The notes: a model not told the origin generated them from the sequence alone. A DNA stretch of 64,000 bases from Litoreibacter meonggei (GCF_003663885.1 NZ_RCCE01000001.1:868001-932000); one strand, 5' to 3'; counted from the first letter of the stretch, positions 19,136 through 28,194 are shown. A program made the numbers and translations.

Positions 19136-19617
19136 TCGGACGCCCGGCGGGATATTACCCACTTTGCTAGCCCGACGAGGGGCGCAACCAACAGCGCATA
19201 GCCGATGGAACGGATCGCCCCCAGTTCACCTTTGAAGGCAGAGCCGCCGAAGAGCAAGACAAGCGCCCCGATATGGAGCACCACGCATTGAACTATGACA
19301 GGCGTGGTTTCGGGTCGGCGGGCGAGCCATAGGTCAATCGGCCAAAAGGCCATCCAAGCCTGCCACGCGCGAGCGGAGCGATTGCGAAACCACACGGCCA
19401 CATACGCAGGAATCAGCAACATTACGCTGGCCCAAGCGGTGAAGGCAGACAGGCCCAGCGACACCTCGAGACCTATTGCATCGGGATCCGAGAAATCCGG
19501 TGGGGTTAAGCCGAACAGCCCCATGTTCTGCGGGGTAAACCCTGCCGCAATGGCCGCCGAGAGGATGGTCATTGTGGCAAGCGCAGCGATGGAGTTGATT
19601 GGATTGGTGTCAGTCAT
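19132..19617 (-). CDS. Multi-pass membrane protein, 161 aa
   Basis: Four hydrophobic stretches are visible: near residues 7-27 (SIAALATMTILSAAIAAG), 50-73 (LSLGLSAFTAWASVMLLIP), 103-123 and 132-150. The sequence between segments 2 and 3 is basic (RNRSARAWQAW), suggesting a cytoplasmic loop. No family recognised. It overlaps the preceding gene (19610) by 8 bp and the following gene by 4 bp, so it belongs to the same translationally coupled series. Confidence 0.65.
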   Translation of the reverse strand: MTDTNPINSIAALATMTILSAAIAAGFTPQNMGLFGLTPPDFSDPDAIGLEVSLGLSAFTAWASVMLLIPAYVAVWFRNRSARAWQAWMAFWPIDLWLARRPETTPVIVQCVVLHIGALVLLFGGSAFKGELGAIRSIGYALLVAPLVGLAKWVISRRASE

Positions 19618-19984
19618 TCAAAGCCTTTTCGGCGTCGACCGCTTCCATGTCCGGCAAGCAAGCTAGACTAGTTATTACTCCCACCGGCAGCCAAATCACT
19701 CCGACAGGAATTGCAAATGCTGCACTCAAATAGAGTGCAACCGGAAGCCCGAAGAAAACTGTTACCCAAGAGTTCTCTGCAGGAAAGTGGCCCGTCAACA
19801 CTATGTAAACAGTAGCGAAGAAGAAAATGACCGTGCAACAAACGCCAGAAAAAAACCCGCCAATGAGCAATCGCACGTTGCGTTCATCCGGTTCCAGAAC
19901 GACCAGCCTTGAGAGGTACCCACCAAGAAACCCAGAAATTATGGGGACCACTCCAAGAAAAACTCCCGTGAAGTCGTTACTCAC
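19610..19984 (-). CDS. Multi-pass membrane protein, 124 aa
   Basis: Reads MSNDFTGVFLGVVPIISGFL at the start; three further hydrophobic stretches follow, ending in a charged tail (DMEAVDAEKALND). Its start overlaps the stop of the AAA ATPase gene by 4 bp. No family recognised. Base composition is slightly less GC-rich than its neighbours. It is the first of four consecutive small membrane genes downstream of the ATPase. Confidence 0.65.
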   Translation of the reverse strand: MSNDFTGVFLGVVPIISGFLGGYLSRLVVLEPDERNVRLLIGGFFSGVCCTVIFFFATVYIVLTGHFPAENSWVTVFFGLPVALYLSAAFAIPVGVIWLPVGVITSLACLPDMEAVDAEKALND

Positions 19985-21912
19985 CCCTTACTCTCCAAAT
20001 ACCGCCGCTTCGCCTCTTCGCTCAAACCAAACTCCCGCACCATATTGGCAATCGCCACCTCATCGGACTTATCCGCATAGCGGAACTCGCTGTCGGCGTA
20101 GCGGTTGATTTCCTGGATCACCATGTCGACCGTGATCGGCTGGCGTAGCTCCTCGATCATACCCTTCTTCTCATCATAGGGTTTGAACAGGAACAGGTCC
20201 GGCTCCTCCATCCATTCGTCCGGCAGCTCGAAGTCCATCGCCCGCACCTTCACGGCGTCGGTGATATTCTTGATCGCGCGGCCGGTGAAGCGGTGGTCGG
20301 CCTCCTGGATGCCCTTGAGATACGTCCCCAGCTTGGCAATCGTGTCCAAGCTACCGATGTCTTTCGACACCCGCTCATAGACCCTGAGCAGCCCGTCCTC
20401 ATGCGGCTTCGAGTGTCCCTCGAACGACGCGGCGACGGCTTTCTTGATCTCTTGCGCGGCGAAGACCGTGTGGTCCCCCAAGGGGATGTCGTGGTTCTTG
20501 CCCATCAGCAGCGCCAGAATGTCGATATAGTCGTCCCGCGTGATCGGCCCGTCCACAAGGAACCGAGCGCCCGCACGCTGGCGCAGGGCGTCGTCGACAT
20601 TTTCGGGGTAGTTCGAGAACATCCCAAACGTGCAATTCCCGCGCACCACGGTGTTGGCCCCTGCGAAACTTTCCATCAGCACGGCGGTGATCTCCAACTG
20701 GCCCGCGCTCGACTGCCGGTCACCGCGCTTGCCCGCCAACTGGTCAATGTCGTCAATAGTGCCAAACCCGATCACATTCGGGTCGATCACATTGTTGATA
20801 AACGCCTTGGCGTTCTGGCCGGATTTGCCCTGATAGCTGTCGATATTGTCGGTCGAGAGGTTCTGGTAGCGGAACGGATAGCCCGCCGTCTCGCAATAGC
20901 CTGAAACCAGCCCCGCCATCATCTGGATCAGCGTGGTTTTCCCCGTCCCCGGCGCGCCGTCGCCCATAAAGGTGAAGATGAAGCCGCCAAGCTCCGCAAA
21001 CGGGTTCAGCTTGCGGTCGAAATCATAGGCCATCAGCATTTTGGCCAATTTCATCGACTGGTATTTGGCGATGTGGTTGCCGACGACCTCGTTCGGTTTC
21101 TTGAAGGTCATCGTCAGCTTGGTGCCCTTGGCCGCGTGGGCGGGCGTGAAGCCGTTGATCGTCAGATTGTCCGCCTCGACGCGGTAGGAGGCCGAGTTGA
21201 ATGCCGCCAGTCGCGGCGTGTTCTGGGCGCGCAAGGCGACCTTTTCCATCACCTGCTCGGCATAGGCCAGCACGGTCGCGACCAGCTTGGCGTCGTCGCT
21301 GGCGAACAGGGTCAGGTCTTGGTCCAGCTCCCACAACGCGCCGTGCAGGGCCAGTTGCGCGTTGTCTGACAGGATTTCCTCGACCGCGCCGATCTCTACC
21401 GATGCCTCGCTGGCCTGCGAGGCCAACAGGAACGACGTGGCATTGGCGAAAGTGAACAGCACCGCCAGCGCTTCCGCCGCCAGCAATTCGCCAAACTCCG
21501 CGCGACGCGCTTCCGCGACGCGACCGGCAAGGTTCTCCTTCTTCAACTCCGCCAATCCGGTGGCTTCCGAAAACGCCTCCCCCGCCGCCAAGGCAATCGC
21601 CAAGGCGCGGCGGATGCCGCGCAGCACGCTGGCCTGAACGGCAGACGGCAACACATCCTCGCCCACGCCTTCAACGCGCTCGATCAAACGCACGCCCTCG
21701 GGCCGCGCGGTGGAGCGGGTCACCAGACCCGGCGTGGTCGACCGGAACCGGCGGCGCGTCCCCAGCCCTGCGGATTTCTCCGCCTGCGGGGCCTCTTTCG
21801 CCTTTGCGATGCGCGGCGTGTGGTCCACGCCTTCCAGCATCGCCACCGCCGCCGCGTAATGCTTGCGGATGTCGTCTTCGGTCAATTCCATCAAATCGGC
21901 TGATTGGCTCAT
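19981..21912 (-). CDS. AAA family ATPase, 643 aa
   Basis: An Ala-rich helical N-terminal half (residues 1-300, no recognised domain) precedes one AAA core: Walker A GDGAPGTGKTTL at 318-329, Walker B IGFGTIDDID at 381-390, a sensor-1 Asn in MFSNYPENVDDAL around 434, and arginine-finger candidates in RQRAGAR at 444-450. The C-terminal part has the lid-like segment HRFTGRAIKNITDAVKVRA. This is a canonical oligomeric remodelling ATPase by motif; the substrate is unknown. It lies 30 bp after the 376-aa gene and is coupled to four membrane proteins downstream, suggesting a membrane-associated machine. Confidence 0.85.
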   Translation of the reverse strand: MSQSADLMELTEDDIRKHYAAAVAMLEGVDHTPRIAKAKEAPQAEKSAGLGTRRRFRSTTPGLVTRSTARPEGVRLIERVEGVGEDVLPSAVQASVLRGIRRALAIALAAGEAFSEATGLAELKKENLAGRVAEARRAEFGELLAAEALAVLFTFANATSFLLASQASEASVEIGAVEEILSDNAQLALHGALWELDQDLTLFASDDAKLVATVLAYAEQVMEKVALRAQNTPRLAAFNSASYRVEADNLTINGFTPAHAAKGTKLTMTFKKPNEVVGNHIAKYQSMKLAKMLMAYDFDRKLNPFAELGGFIFTFMGDGAPGTGKTTLIQMMAGLVSGYCETAGYPFRYQNLSTDNIDSYQGKSGQNAKAFINNVIDPNVIGFGTIDDIDQLAGKRGDRQSSAGQLEITAVLMESFAGANTVVRGNCTFGMFSNYPENVDDALRQRAGARFLVDGPITRDDYIDILALLMGKNHDIPLGDHTVFAAQEIKKAVAASFEGHSKPHEDGLLRVYERVSKDIGSLDTIAKLGTYLKGIQEADHRFTGRAIKNITDAVKVRAMDFELPDEWMEEPDLFLFKPYDEKKGMIEELRQPITVDMVIQEINRYADSEFRYADKSDEVAIANMVREFGLSEEAKRRYLESKG

Positions 21913-21942
21913 TCTATCTCCGTTGGCGGGTAAACCCCCGAC

Positions 21943-23073
21943 CTATCTGTAAGAAACTACACGCCCCGCAGGGCTAACAACGAACTTGCGCACGTCATGA
22001 AATCCGGCGGGGTTCTTCTCGGCCAGCACCTGAAACGGGCGTTGTGGCAAAATGATCGAGCGTTCGATGCTCGTCGTCCCCGTCTCCGCCCCGCGCCCAC
22101 CAAACGGGTCGAGCTTGAAAATCTCGCGCTCGACCGAGCCGAACCAGCCCTTCTTCTCCATCTCCGTGCGCTCGGAATGCAGGTCCTCGACCGTCCACGC
22201 CAGCGTCCAGTCCTCACCCACAGGGCCTTGCGCCTCTTCCAGCACCTCGCGGATCGGGCCGGACTGCTGGGTGAAGGCCGACGAATACATCGGCCCCACA
22301 TGGATGCGCCGCAGCCGCTTGGGGTGCAGGTCATCAAAGTCGCGGTCAAACCCTTGGGCAATCGTCAACAGCTTCAACCCAGCCGAGCCTTGCGCCGTCA
22401 GATGTGCCTGTGCAGACGGCCAGCGCCGCGCGTCTTTGGGCAGGGCCACCTCGCCCGTGTCCTCAACATCCATCATATAGATCGTCGGCACATTTTGCTG
22501 GCTGTCATAGACCGCCCAATGCAACAGGTAACTGCGTCGGTCGTCCGTGTTACCCGTCCACAGCGCCTGCGGATCATTGGTCGCCCAGAACAAACCGCCT
22601 TTGGCCAGCGCCTCGTAATACAGCCGCTGCGACATGGCGTATTGCAGCTTGGTCGGCACGGTCAGGTCTCCCACGATCTGGCGCACCATCTCGTCTTTCA
22701 ACTCCTCGACCGAGCGCATTCCCGACAGATGCGCCTTGGCCTGCTGCGCGTCATTGGCCATCTTCATCAGTTCCGCGAACACGGGAAACCCGCTCTCGTG
22801 GCGGTCAATCGACAGCGAGCCGAAGAACACGCCGGTATCGCGCCCCGTCAGCAAATACTTGTGGCTGAGCGCCCGAAACGTCTGCGCAATCCGCGCCACA
22901 TATTCCGAGATGATGCCAACATCGGATTTGGAGAACGTCCGCTCCACCTCCATCTCGGCCGCCACGCGGGCCAGATGGCCGGTGATCCGCTCGAACTTGG
23001 AGAAATACCGCCGTGCGGCAAGGTCATCGGTCAAGCCGGAATGGTCGGCGGTGAGGTTGAGGTCTTCAGTCAT
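21943..23073 (-). CDS. Uncharacterised conserved protein, 376 aa
   Basis: Soluble, acidic N-terminus (MTEDLNLTADHSGLTDDLAA), then a helical segment (FSKFERITGHLARVAAEM) and mixed alpha/beta sequence. Distinct stretches include HKYLLTGRDTGVFFGSLS, YEALAKGGLFWATNDPQALW and IHVGPMYSSAFTQQSGPIRE. No catalytic motif recognised. Gene order (coiled-coil protein, secreted protein, this gene, AAA ATPase) and spacing suggest it is a partner of the ATPase. Function unknown. Confidence 0.72.
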   Translation of the reverse strand: MTEDLNLTADHSGLTDDLAARRYFSKFERITGHLARVAAEMEVERTFSKSDVGIISEYVARIAQTFRALSHKYLLTGRDTGVFFGSLSIDRHESGFPVFAELMKMANDAQQAKAHLSGMRSVEELKDEMVRQIVGDLTVPTKLQYAMSQRLYYEALAKGGLFWATNDPQALWTGNTDDRRSYLLHWAVYDSQQNVPTIYMMDVEDTGEVALPKDARRWPSAQAHLTAQGSAGLKLLTIAQGFDRDFDDLHPKRLRRIHVGPMYSSAFTQQSGPIREVLEEAQGPVGEDWTLAWTVEDLHSERTEMEKKGWFGSVEREIFKLDPFGGRGAETGTTSIERSIILPQRPFQVLAEKNPAGFHDVRKFVVSPAGRVVSYR

Positions 23074-23088
23074 ATCGCCATATAGAAT

Positions 23089-23496
23089 TTATCCACCAGT
23101 CATCTCCCTGATCATTTGGCGCACTTTTTTCGGTGAAACGGTAAAGACGCCGCCTTCTTCCGCCCGCCAGGTAGATACGCCTTCATCGAAACGTACCGGA
23201 TCAAAATCAACCGCTTCTGGAACTTTCGATACCTTACAAGTTCGCAGCGCGCTTGGAGCGAATGGTAGATGCCCTGCCACGCGGCGAGCGTTCTCGAACA
23301 TCTGGACATGGACCGCAGTCAGGCCCCCATTCAGATTTTCGACTTCACCGACGTACAGATGAATCAGTGCACTGCAGTCAAGTACCCCTCCCTTGCTCAC
23401 CTCTAGCGCAAAAGCGGAAGACATCGTGCCAAGTGCGAGCAGCCCGGCCAGTACAGGTCCGGAGAATAAACTACGAACCAAAACATCAAGCCCCAT
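23089..23496 (-). CDS. Putative exported protein, 135 aa
   Basis: ATG 23496 gives MGLDVLVRSLFSGPVLAGLL and a typical signal peptide ending near SSAFA; an upstream in-frame start at 23553 would add Arg/Ser-rich residues and lie deep inside the previous gene. The start overlaps the end of the coiled-coil gene by 11 bp. Two cysteines in the mature part (LDCSALIH, LRTCKVS) could form a disulphide. No family recognised. A periplasmic partner of the neighbouring ATPase system is possible but unproven. Confidence 0.62.
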   Translation of the reverse strand: MGLDVLVRSLFSGPVLAGLLALGTMSSAFALEVSKGGVLDCSALIHLYVGEVENLNGGLTAVHVQMFENARRVAGHLPFAPSALRTCKVSKVPEAVDFDPVRFDEGVSTWRAEEGGVFTVSPKKVRQMIREMTGG

Positions 23497-24562
23497 ACAA
23501 ATTCTTGTCGTGCTTCTCGACGATCTTCTCAAACCGTCGCGCGAAGCGCTCATCCGCCTTCGCCTTCTGCTCCAAAACCTTTCGGGCGAAGACCATCTGG
23601 TCCTCGTGGGCTTCCATCATCTCGGACATACGCGCGTTGGTGGCGGCACCAATGCCGGCCATGGCGGATTGCGCCTCTTGGTCGGTTTTCACGCCAATCT
23701 CATTGATCTTGTGCGCCACGTCCTGCTGCTGCGCCGTCTTCAACGACTTGGTCAGCGCATCATAGAGCACCACGCGCTGCTTGGTGTCGGTCTCCAGCTT
23801 GTTGATCAGCACCATCTGCGTCGCCGCCTGGTTTTGCAGCGAGTCGATCCAGGTTTTGCCCTGCTCGATGTAGCGCTCCAAAGTTTGTGACTTGGCGAGC
23901 TTCACCTGCTCCGCCTGCACCTTCTCGTTATAAAGCGTGTTCAACTCGGCCAGCTTGGTTTCCAGCTTGGTGCGTGCGGCAGCGTCCTGCTCGACGGAGA
24001 TTTTGTTCTCTAGCTCGATAATCGCAGGGTCCATCGCAACGACTTCCGCACGCAAGGTTTCCAACTCGCCCACGGTAAATTCACGATCATCAAGGGTCGC
24101 GGTCAAGTTGGTTTCAACCTTTTCCTTCTGCTCGTTCAGCACAGCTAACTGCCCCTGCAGCAAGGCCACGATGGTGTCGGATTTGCCAATCAGATCTTGC
24201 AGCTTGTCGTCAATCGACGCAGTGCGCATGCGTTCCTGACGCAGGCTCTCCGACTTGCCTTGCGAGAAGATACCGACAAAGCTTTCCCAGCCCGTCTTGT
24301 CGCGCATGGCGGAAAAGTCTTCGGAAAAACCGGAGGTCACGTCGTCCAGCCCCATAATCAACTCGGCGATATTGGCGTCCATGGCCGCCGTGTGCGCGTG
24401 AACATCCTCCAGCGAGGCGTTCTCGATGTCCAATTCCAGCACGTCGCCCGCTTCAATCTTGGCGCGCGCGCTTTCGATCTTGCTTGTCATTTCAGCAATT
24501 TTCGCTTGCGCTTCAGCTACTTGCTCTTGGCTTTCACGGACTTGCGCGTCAAAATTGGCCAT
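23486..24562 (-). CDS. Long coiled-coil protein, 358 aa (possibly TelA-like)
   Basis: Start ATG 24562 (MANFDAQVRESQEQVAEAQA) has gagggg upstream. Most of the protein is helical with heptad-like repeats, especially residues 1-45, 125-220 and 300-358, and it has no membrane segment. A central part (GWESFVGIFSQGKSESLRQ, then repeated Leu/Glu-rich helices and LINKLETDTKQRVVLYDAL) loosely recalls the architecture of toxic-anion-resistance TelA proteins, but the similarity is too weak to name it. It is the first gene of the minus-strand cassette that runs to 16300. Confidence 0.7.
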   Translation of the reverse strand: MANFDAQVRESQEQVAEAQAKIAEMTSKIESARAKIEAGDVLELDIENASLEDVHAHTAAMDANIAELIMGLDDVTSGFSEDFSAMRDKTGWESFVGIFSQGKSESLRQERMRTASIDDKLQDLIGKSDTIVALLQGQLAVLNEQKEKVETNLTATLDDREFTVGELETLRAEVVAMDPAIIELENKISVEQDAAARTKLETKLAELNTLYNEKVQAEQVKLAKSQTLERYIEQGKTWIDSLQNQAATQMVLINKLETDTKQRVVLYDALTKSLKTAQQQDVAHKINEIGVKTDQEAQSAMAGIGAATNARMSEMMEAHEDQMVFARKVLEQKAKADERFARRFEKIVEKHDKNLYGA

Positions 24563-24682
24563 AGATAATATCCCCTCGTTCAAATGTTATTACCATTTAC
24601 ATAATGGCAAGAATTGCGGTTTTAAAGAGTTTGCCACGCCAAACCCGCCCCGCGCCATAGGAAAAAGGGTGCGGCGGGCAAA

Positions 24683-25474
24683 TTAGCCGAGTGCCGCCTT
24701 CATCATTGGGCTATCCGCGTTCCGCAACCCGTCTATCACATCAAAATGGTGCCGGCCGGGCAGGACCATCTGCTTTGTGTCCCATGCCTCCGACAGCCAG
24801 CGCGCCTGATCCAGAAACGCGGGCCGTTCCTGCGATCCGACCACGACCGTCACCGGCACGTCCAGCGGCTTGTCCAAGGCGGGGCTTTCCGCCTCGGCCT
24901 CTGCCGCATCAAGGCGCAGCGTGTCGTTCATGGTCAACTCCAGCAACGGGCGCAGGTCCGAGACGGGCGAGATCGACAGCACATGAGACAACCGCGCCGC
25001 CACCGCGTCGGGCAACACCCCCGCCATCGCCATACGTGCAACCAAATGCCCGCCTGCGGAGTGTCCTGCCAGCACGATCGGGCCGTCGACTTTTGCCGCC
25101 AACGCCGTGATCGCCTGCGCGATATGGGCGGTGATCTCGCTGATCCGAGCCTCAGGCGCCAAAGGATAGCCCGGATGCGCAATCGCCCAGTCCGCCTGAA
25201 ACGCGCCCTCGCCAAAGCAAGTCCAGTCGTCCTTGTGCCGCTGAAGCCAGTAGCCGCCATGCACGAACACGAACAGGCCTTTTGGGGTGCCCTCAGGTCG
25301 GATCAAGTCAAACTTCGCTCGCGGATTTTCCCCATAAGCGACGTCATACTCACCCGCATGGGCCGCCCGAAACACCGCTGAAGCTGCTTCCCACGCATCT
25401 GCATAGCTTTGGGCATCAGGAATAAATCCACCGTTTTCATATTCCAAATCAAGCTCTTGTCGGGTTTTCGTCAT
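24683..25474 (-). CDS. Alpha/beta-hydrolase (arylformamidase/carboxylesterase-like)
   Basis: 263 aa from ATG 25474 (MTKTRQELDLEYENGG); a TTG at 25483 would add three residues. The oxyanion motif HGGYW (FVFVHGGYWLQRHKDDW) and the nucleophile elbow GHSAGGHL are typical of the kynurenine-formamidase/esterase group, with an acid around VVVGSQERPAF and His in PGRHHFDVIDGL. Cytosolic, no signal peptide. Substrate not determinable; no other kynurenine-pathway gene is near. Divergent from the sigma factor at 25528. Confidence 0.8.
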   Translation of the reverse strand: MTKTRQELDLEYENGGFIPDAQSYADAWEAASAVFRAAHAGEYDVAYGENPRAKFDLIRPEGTPKGLFVFVHGGYWLQRHKDDWTCFGEGAFQADWAIAHPGYPLAPEARISEITAHIAQAITALAAKVDGPIVLAGHSAGGHLVARMAMAGVLPDAVAARLSHVLSISPVSDLRPLLELTMNDTLRLDAAEAEAESPALDKPLDVPVTVVVGSQERPAFLDQARWLSEAWDTKQMVLPGRHHFDVIDGLRNADSPMMKAALG

Positions 25475-25527
25475 TTTTCTCAACTTTTTTCCAAGGATTG
25501 ACGCCGCCCGTGCGTCCTACCATCACT

Positions 25528-26070
25528 ATGCGTATGAAAACCAGCGACGAGGCCTTGGCGCAAGCCGCCAGCGACGGGGACAGTGAGGCTTTTGGCCTGC
25601 TGGTCCGCCGTCACTACGACCGGTTGTTCCGCCTGTCATGGCGGTTAACGGGGCATAAAGCCGATGCCGAGGACCTGACCCATGACATCCTCGCCGCCCT
25701 ACCCGCCAAGCTACGCGCCTTCCGCGCGGACGCCAAATTTACGACGTGGCTCTACCGCGTCACGCTGAACGCCGCCACCGACCGCGCCCGCAAGGCGCAA
25801 CGGCGCGTAAAAGCCCGCGACGGCTGGGGGCAGGACTACACCCGCCGCGCAGCCGAGGCAGCGGACGCCGCGCAGGCTCAGGACTGGTTAACCAATGCGA
25901 TGCGCGCCTTGCCGGCGGAGCTGCGCGAAACCGTGGCGCTGACACTTGGCGAGGATTTGACCCAAGCCCAAGCCGCCGAAGTCATGGGCCTGTCAGAAGG
26001 AACAATCGCGTGGCGCATGTCGGAAGTGAAGCGCCACTTGCGCGAAATGGCCACAGAGGAGGCCGGATAG
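25528..26070 (+). CDS. ECF-type RNA polymerase sigma factor
   Basis: 180 aa from ATG 25528 (MRMKTSDEALAQAASDGD); no strong RBS, and the Met two codons later or a TTG at 25498 are alternatives. Region 2 is clear (FGLLVRRHYDRLFRLSWRLT, AEDLTHDILAAL, FTTWLYRVTLNAATDRAR), as is region 4 (LTQAQAAEVMGLSEGTIAWR). The next gene starts one base after its stop and encodes a membrane-anchored VWA protein, in the position usually held by the anti-sigma factor. Confidence 0.9.
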   Translation: MRMKTSDEALAQAASDGDSEAFGLLVRRHYDRLFRLSWRLTGHKADAEDLTHDILAALPAKLRAFRADAKFTTWLYRVTLNAATDRARKAQRRVKARDGWGQDYTRRAAEAADAAQAQDWLTNAMRALPAELRETVALTLGEDLTQAQAAEVMGLSEGTIAWRMSEVKRHLREMATEEAG

Positions 26071-28125
26071 ATGCCCGAATTTAAAGATGAACTAGACAAG
26101 CTCCGCGCCGCCCTGCGCGACGCAACCCCCGCGCCGGATGAGGCTTCGAAGGAGGCGGCATTACGTGTGGCCGAAGAAAACTTCGCCAACCTCCAAGGAT
26201 CGGCCACCGCCGCACGTCCTACAGATACCAGCCCGCAACGGACGGGCTTTCTGAAAGGACTTGGACAGATGTTTATGAAACCGAATTTGAAGCCGATGAT
26301 GTTGGCGACCACCTCGCTGGTGATCGTGGGCATCGGCGTTGTGTTGACCACACCACTTATGCGTACAGAGCCCATCCCTACTGCCAAAACAGAGCCAGTC
26401 GCAGAAGCCATTGCCTCTGAAGTTGATCAGTCTCGTCAACCTGCCTCCACGGCACAGTTAAGAAGTGACCAAACGTCCAATTCTTCAAAACAGGTTTCTG
26501 GAGGAGTTGACCCTTCTGGCCCCGCTGAGGGCGCAATCTTCTCTCGAGAGAACTTTAGTTCTGATGACGCTCAGAGTGAGATCGGCGCAACTAGCTTCAT
26601 TTCTGGCGACTTTGGTTCGGTAATGATGGGCGATTCAGACGGAGGAATGGAGCCACTGTCGCCTTCTCCTAAACGGTTGGCCAAATCCCAAGCCTCTTCA
26701 ATGCGCGACCGCCTACCCCAACCACAAGTCGCCCAATCCAACGACCAGTTCCCTGACGCCACGGCCAACCCACTCAAGGTCACCTCCGAGGAGCCGGTCT
26801 CAACCTTCTCCATCGACGTGGACACCGCCAGTTACGCGTGGCTGCGCTCCAGCCTGTCGCGCGGCCAGCTGCCCGACCCCAAATCCGTGCGCGTCGAGGA
26901 GTTGGTGAATTACTTCCCCTACGCCTACCCCGCCCCCGAGGGCGACGTGCCGTTCCAGCAAACCGTGACGGTGAGCGAAACGCCATGGAACCCCGACACC
27001 CAGCTGATGCATATCGCCATCCAAGGTGCACAGGTGACCGAGCGCCCACCGCTTAATCTGGTGTTCCTGCTGGACACCTCCGGCTCCATGCAGGACGCGA
27101 ACAAGCTGCCCTTGTTAGTCCAAAGTTTCCGCCTGATGCTGGGCCAACTGCGCCCCGAAGATGAGGTGGCGATCGTGACCTATGCGGGCTCCGCTGGCAC
27201 GGTTCTGGAACCGACCAAAGCGTCCGAGCGGCGCAAGATTGAAGACGCGCTACTGCGCTTGCACGCAGGTGGCTCTACCGCTGGCGGTGAAGGGCTGCGC
27301 GCGGCCTATGCCTTGGCAGGCCAGATGAGCCGCGACGGCGAGGTGTCCCGCGTCCTGCTCGCCACCGACGGGGATTTCAACGTCGGGATGCAATCCGACG
27401 CAGAGTTGAAAGGTTTCGTGGAGCAGAAGCGTAAATCCGGCACCTACCTGTCGGTGTTCGGCTTCGGACGTGGCAACGTAAACGACGCCTTAATGCAAAC
27501 GCTGGCACAGAACGGCAACGGTCAGGCCGCCTATATCGACACGCTGGCCGAAGCGCAGAAGGTGCTGGTGGATCAGTTGTCCGGCGCGATGTTCACCATC
27601 GCTCAAGACGTCAAAATTCAGGTGGAGTTCAACCCCGCGACCGTCGCCGAATACCGGTTGATCGGCTACGAGACCCGCGCGCTGAAACGCGAGGATTTCA
27701 ACAACGACAAAGTTGACGCCGGAGAGATCGGCGCAGGCCACACCGTGACCGCCCTCTACGAGGTGACGCCCGTCGGCTCTGACGCCGTGCTGACCGACCC
27801 GCTGCGCTTTGGCACCGTCGCGGCGGAGGGCAACACCTCCGACCTGGCCTTCTTGCGCCTGCGCTACAAGGAACCCGGCGCGACGCAAAGCAAACTGCTG
27901 GAGGAGGTGGTGCCGGTCGGCACGCGCGACGCAGGCTCCGAGGCTGCGTTCAGCGCTGCTATCGCGGGCTTCGGGCAACTGCTACGCGGCAACACGGCAC
28001 TTGGCGACTGGGGGTATTCCGATGCCATTGCGCTGGCCAATGCCAACAAGGGCGATGACGCATTCGGCTATCGCGCCGAAGCCGTGAAACTGATGCGATT
28101 GGCGCAGAGCTTGTCACCCAACTAG
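26071..28125 (+). CDS. Membrane-anchored VWA protein (YfbK-like), possible anti-sigma function
   Basis: 684 aa. Residues 1-70 are cytoplasmic-looking (MPEFKDELDKLRAALRDATP), one membrane segment follows around 73-92 (LATTSLVIVGIGVVLTT), then a Ser/Gln-rich linker and a region STFSIDVDTASYAWLRSS typical of the YfbK N-terminal domain. A von Willebrand A domain has the MIDAS motif LLDTSGSM near residue 335, and the C-terminal part (ALYEVTPVG, LAFLRLRYKEPG) fits DUF3520. Start is one base after the sigma gene, so co-expression is near certain. An anti-sigma role for the N-terminal tail is inference. Confidence 0.85.
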   Translation: MPEFKDELDKLRAALRDATPAPDEASKEAALRVAEENFANLQGSATAARPTDTSPQRTGFLKGLGQMFMKPNLKPMMLATTSLVIVGIGVVLTTPLMRTEPIPTAKTEPVAEAIASEVDQSRQPASTAQLRSDQTSNSSKQVSGGVDPSGPAEGAIFSRENFSSDDAQSEIGATSFISGDFGSVMMGDSDGGMEPLSPSPKRLAKSQASSMRDRLPQPQVAQSNDQFPDATANPLKVTSEEPVSTFSIDVDTASYAWLRSSLSRGQLPDPKSVRVEELVNYFPYAYPAPEGDVPFQQTVTVSETPWNPDTQLMHIAIQGAQVTERPPLNLVFLLDTSGSMQDANKLPLLVQSFRLMLGQLRPEDEVAIVTYAGSAGTVLEPTKASERRKIEDALLRLHAGGSTAGGEGLRAAYALAGQMSRDGEVSRVLLATDGDFNVGMQSDAELKGFVEQKRKSGTYLSVFGFGRGNVNDALMQTLAQNGNGQAAYIDTLAEAQKVLVDQLSGAMFTIAQDVKIQVEFNPATVAEYRLIGYETRALKREDFNNDKVDAGEIGAGHTVTALYEVTPVGSDAVLTDPLRFGTVAAEGNTSDLAFLRLRYKEPGATQSKLLEEVVPVGTRDAGSEAAFSAAIAGFGQLLRGNTALGDWGYSDAIALANANKGDDAFGYRAEAVKLMRLAQSLSPN

Positions 28126-28140
28126 CCCCCCAAAAAAGCA

Positions 28141-28175
28141 AAAAGCCCCGAGGCCAATACGGCGTCGGGGCTTTT
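28141..28175. terminator. Bidirectional terminator between the VWA gene and the ATP synthase operon
   Basis: AAAAGCCCCGA (28141-28151) pairs perfectly with TCGGGGCTTTT (28165-28175) across a 13-base loop. The flanking A-run and T-run give a U-tract in both directions, so it can end both the convergent sigma-VWA transcript and the atp operon. Confidence 0.85.
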
Positions 28176-28194
28176 AAACAATCTCGGTCTGCGC

